Source of the DNA: Symploca sp. SIO2E9
GTDB taxonomy: Bacteria > Cyanobacteriota > Cyanobacteriia > Cyanobacteriales > Coleofasciculaceae
Direction of reading: 5' to 3'
Length of the DNA stretch: 64,000 nt
Assembly: GCA_010692645.1 (NCBI GenBank)
Contig: JAAHGS010000013.1
Location: 18,741 to 82,740 of the forward strand
The notes beneath the pieces were generated by a model. It saw nothing but the letters and a program-made list of their open reading frames with translations. It ran no database searches and had not been told where the DNA came from. A program made the translations under genes and the position numbers. Position 1 is the first letter of the stretch. Every line of letters starts with the position of its first letter. Below are positions 63,358-64,000 of the stretch, in pieces.

Positions 63358-63461
63358 CTATAGCAGTGCGCTCTCGTCTACTTACAGTACAAATGTTCTA
63401 AGCCTTTGCTCATAAAGGCTCGATTTGTGATTTGTAAACACACCAGCGCGCAGCGCTATAT
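63358..63461. mobile_element. CTATAGCA miniature inverted-repeat element, copy B
   Basis: It begins CTATAGCAGTGCGCT and ends with TTTGTAAACACACCAGCGCG followed by CAGCGCTATA. It shares the right arm (TTTGTAAACA, ACCAGCGC) with the element at 23036. Its core contains AGTACAAATGTTCT, which matches the cyanobacterial LexA-box pattern. Confidence 0.6.
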
Positions 63462-63852
63462 GTGGAGGCGCGGCATTCGGCGAGTGCGCGTCGCCTGGGG
63501 AAACCCCAGGCGTTTATGTCGCACGTCTCGTCGCCCTCCTTCGAGAGTCTCCTGCCGCGAAGAAAGTTAAAGACGCGGGGACACGGTGACACGGGGAAGC
63601 GGGGACAAATTGGATGGGGATTTGACCCCAACCAATTTTATGCACCGTATAGACGGTGGGGTATTTAACCCAAATTAATTTCGATAAAAAAATATCCCAT
63701 CGAGGAGACGAGGGGATGGCTCGGGGAGATGATTCTTTACCTCATATTTCCAAGTAAATGGGATAATTTATTTCTTGGAGTTCCCTAATGGCACTGACTG
63801 TTGTCTCTCTCTTGTTAGGATCGAAGTAATTAATACTGATCTTACATTGGGT

Positions 63853-64000
63853 ATGTCATCAGCCTCTACTCCCATTCCAGATGCCCTCGCCAAAATTGTC
63901 GAACGCTTTAAGCGGAGAACCGATCCCAAGCAGCGTTATGCTCAGCTGCTGTCTTATGCTAAAAAGCTCAAACAGATGCCAGAAGAAGATAAAGTCTCAG
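63853..64000 (+). CDS. sufE: Cysteine desulfuration protein SufE (N-terminal part)
   Basis: The first 49 residues (MSSASTPIPDALAKIVERF, then DPKQRYAQLLSYAKKLKQMPEEDKVS) match the SufE start, where RYxxLLxxAKKLxxMPEE is the typical first helix pair. SufE accepts sulfur from SufS for iron-sulfur cluster assembly. The gene runs off the window, so the active Cys is not seen. Confidence 0.85.
   Translation, partial: MSSASTPIPDALAKIVERFKRRTDPKQRYAQLLSYAKKLKQMPEEDKVS

Larger units (their letters stand above)
63022..63852. other. Gene-free, repeat-rich region
   Basis: About 830 bp with an IS605-like end hairpin (63038-63085), the inverted-repeat element 63358-63461 and a GC-rich stretch. Within the last, GTCGCCTGGGGAAACCCCAGGCG (~63489) is a perfect hairpin. 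Short open frames are not convincing. The promoter of sufE lies at the end. Confidence 0.5.

Noticed and set aside
20000-64000. tRNA genes
   Set aside because: Apart from the T-arm of tmRNA I saw no GGTTCRA-type T-arm with a matching acceptor stem.

Overview
The window is cyanobacterial chromosome. The gene set shows this directly: a plant-type NDH-1 subunit (ndhB), a cyanobacterial-style ftsQ-ftsZ pair, a HetZ-family protein, TxlA, an E/F-type bilin lyase-like protein and a one-piece tmRNA. The palindrome GCGATCGC (HIP1), typical of many cyanobacteria, recurs across the whole window. The abundance of STAND/AAA ATPases, WD40, TPR and HEAT proteins, heptanucleotide tandem repeats and small inverted-repeat elements points to a large-genome, probably filamentous species. 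I cannot name the genus.

Layout. 1-2.2 kb: truncated membrane protein, HTH protein, CutA. 2.6-10.9 kb: two tandem copies of a two-gene module. The first gene is an HTH-AAA ATPase. The second is an AAA ATPase with a membrane helix and an exported periplasmic-binding-protein-like domain. Each copy starts behind a near-identical promoter that abuts the start codon. 10.9-16.9 kb: LarC, YciO-type protein, HetZ-family protein, PHP phosphoesterase, rhomboid protease. 17.1-20.3 kb: Ser/Thr kinase, tmRNA (ssrA), RodZ-like HTH membrane protein. 20.4-28.3 kb: repeat cluster, CbiG-CobJ fusion, small protein, NdhB, TopA. 28.3-33.4 kb: relic of an insertion sequence, then a cobalamin riboswitch heading a TonB-dependent receptor, a 2Fe-2S protein and a multi-spanning membrane protein, probably a cobalamin or cobalt acquisition operon. 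33.9-39.1 kb: TPR protein, EF-G-like GTPase, carboxyl-terminal protease.

39.6-48.7 kb is an accessory island of signalling or conflict-type genes. It holds a TIR-FGE fusion whose 3' end looks like the variable region of a diversity-generating retroelement, a 1762-residue STAND-WD40 protein with 14 WD repeats, and another P-loop ATPase. The last gene is flanked by two copies, in opposite orientation, of a miniature transposable element with perfect 9-bp target duplications. 49-54.3 kb: ftsQ, ftsZ, thiD, a coiled-coil membrane protein, a NIL/4Fe-4S ferredoxin, TxlA. 54.4-58.7 kb: a two-repeat CRISPR-like relic ending one base before a large lipoprotein gene, then a Nif11-like small protein translationally coupled to a fused CpcE/CpcF-type HEAT-repeat protein. 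58.9-64 kb: a short membrane peptide, a DUF3598-like protein, FtsX, peptide deformylase, a small membrane protein, a pentapeptide/TPR protein, a non-coding repeat stretch and the start of sufE.

The best candidates for undescribed biology are the duplicated ATPase/periplasmic-sensor module, the putatively retroelement-diversified TIR protein, the Nif11-E/F lyase pair and the riboswitch operon with an unassigned membrane protein. All functional statements rest on reading the translated sequence and recalling family motifs; no database search was run.
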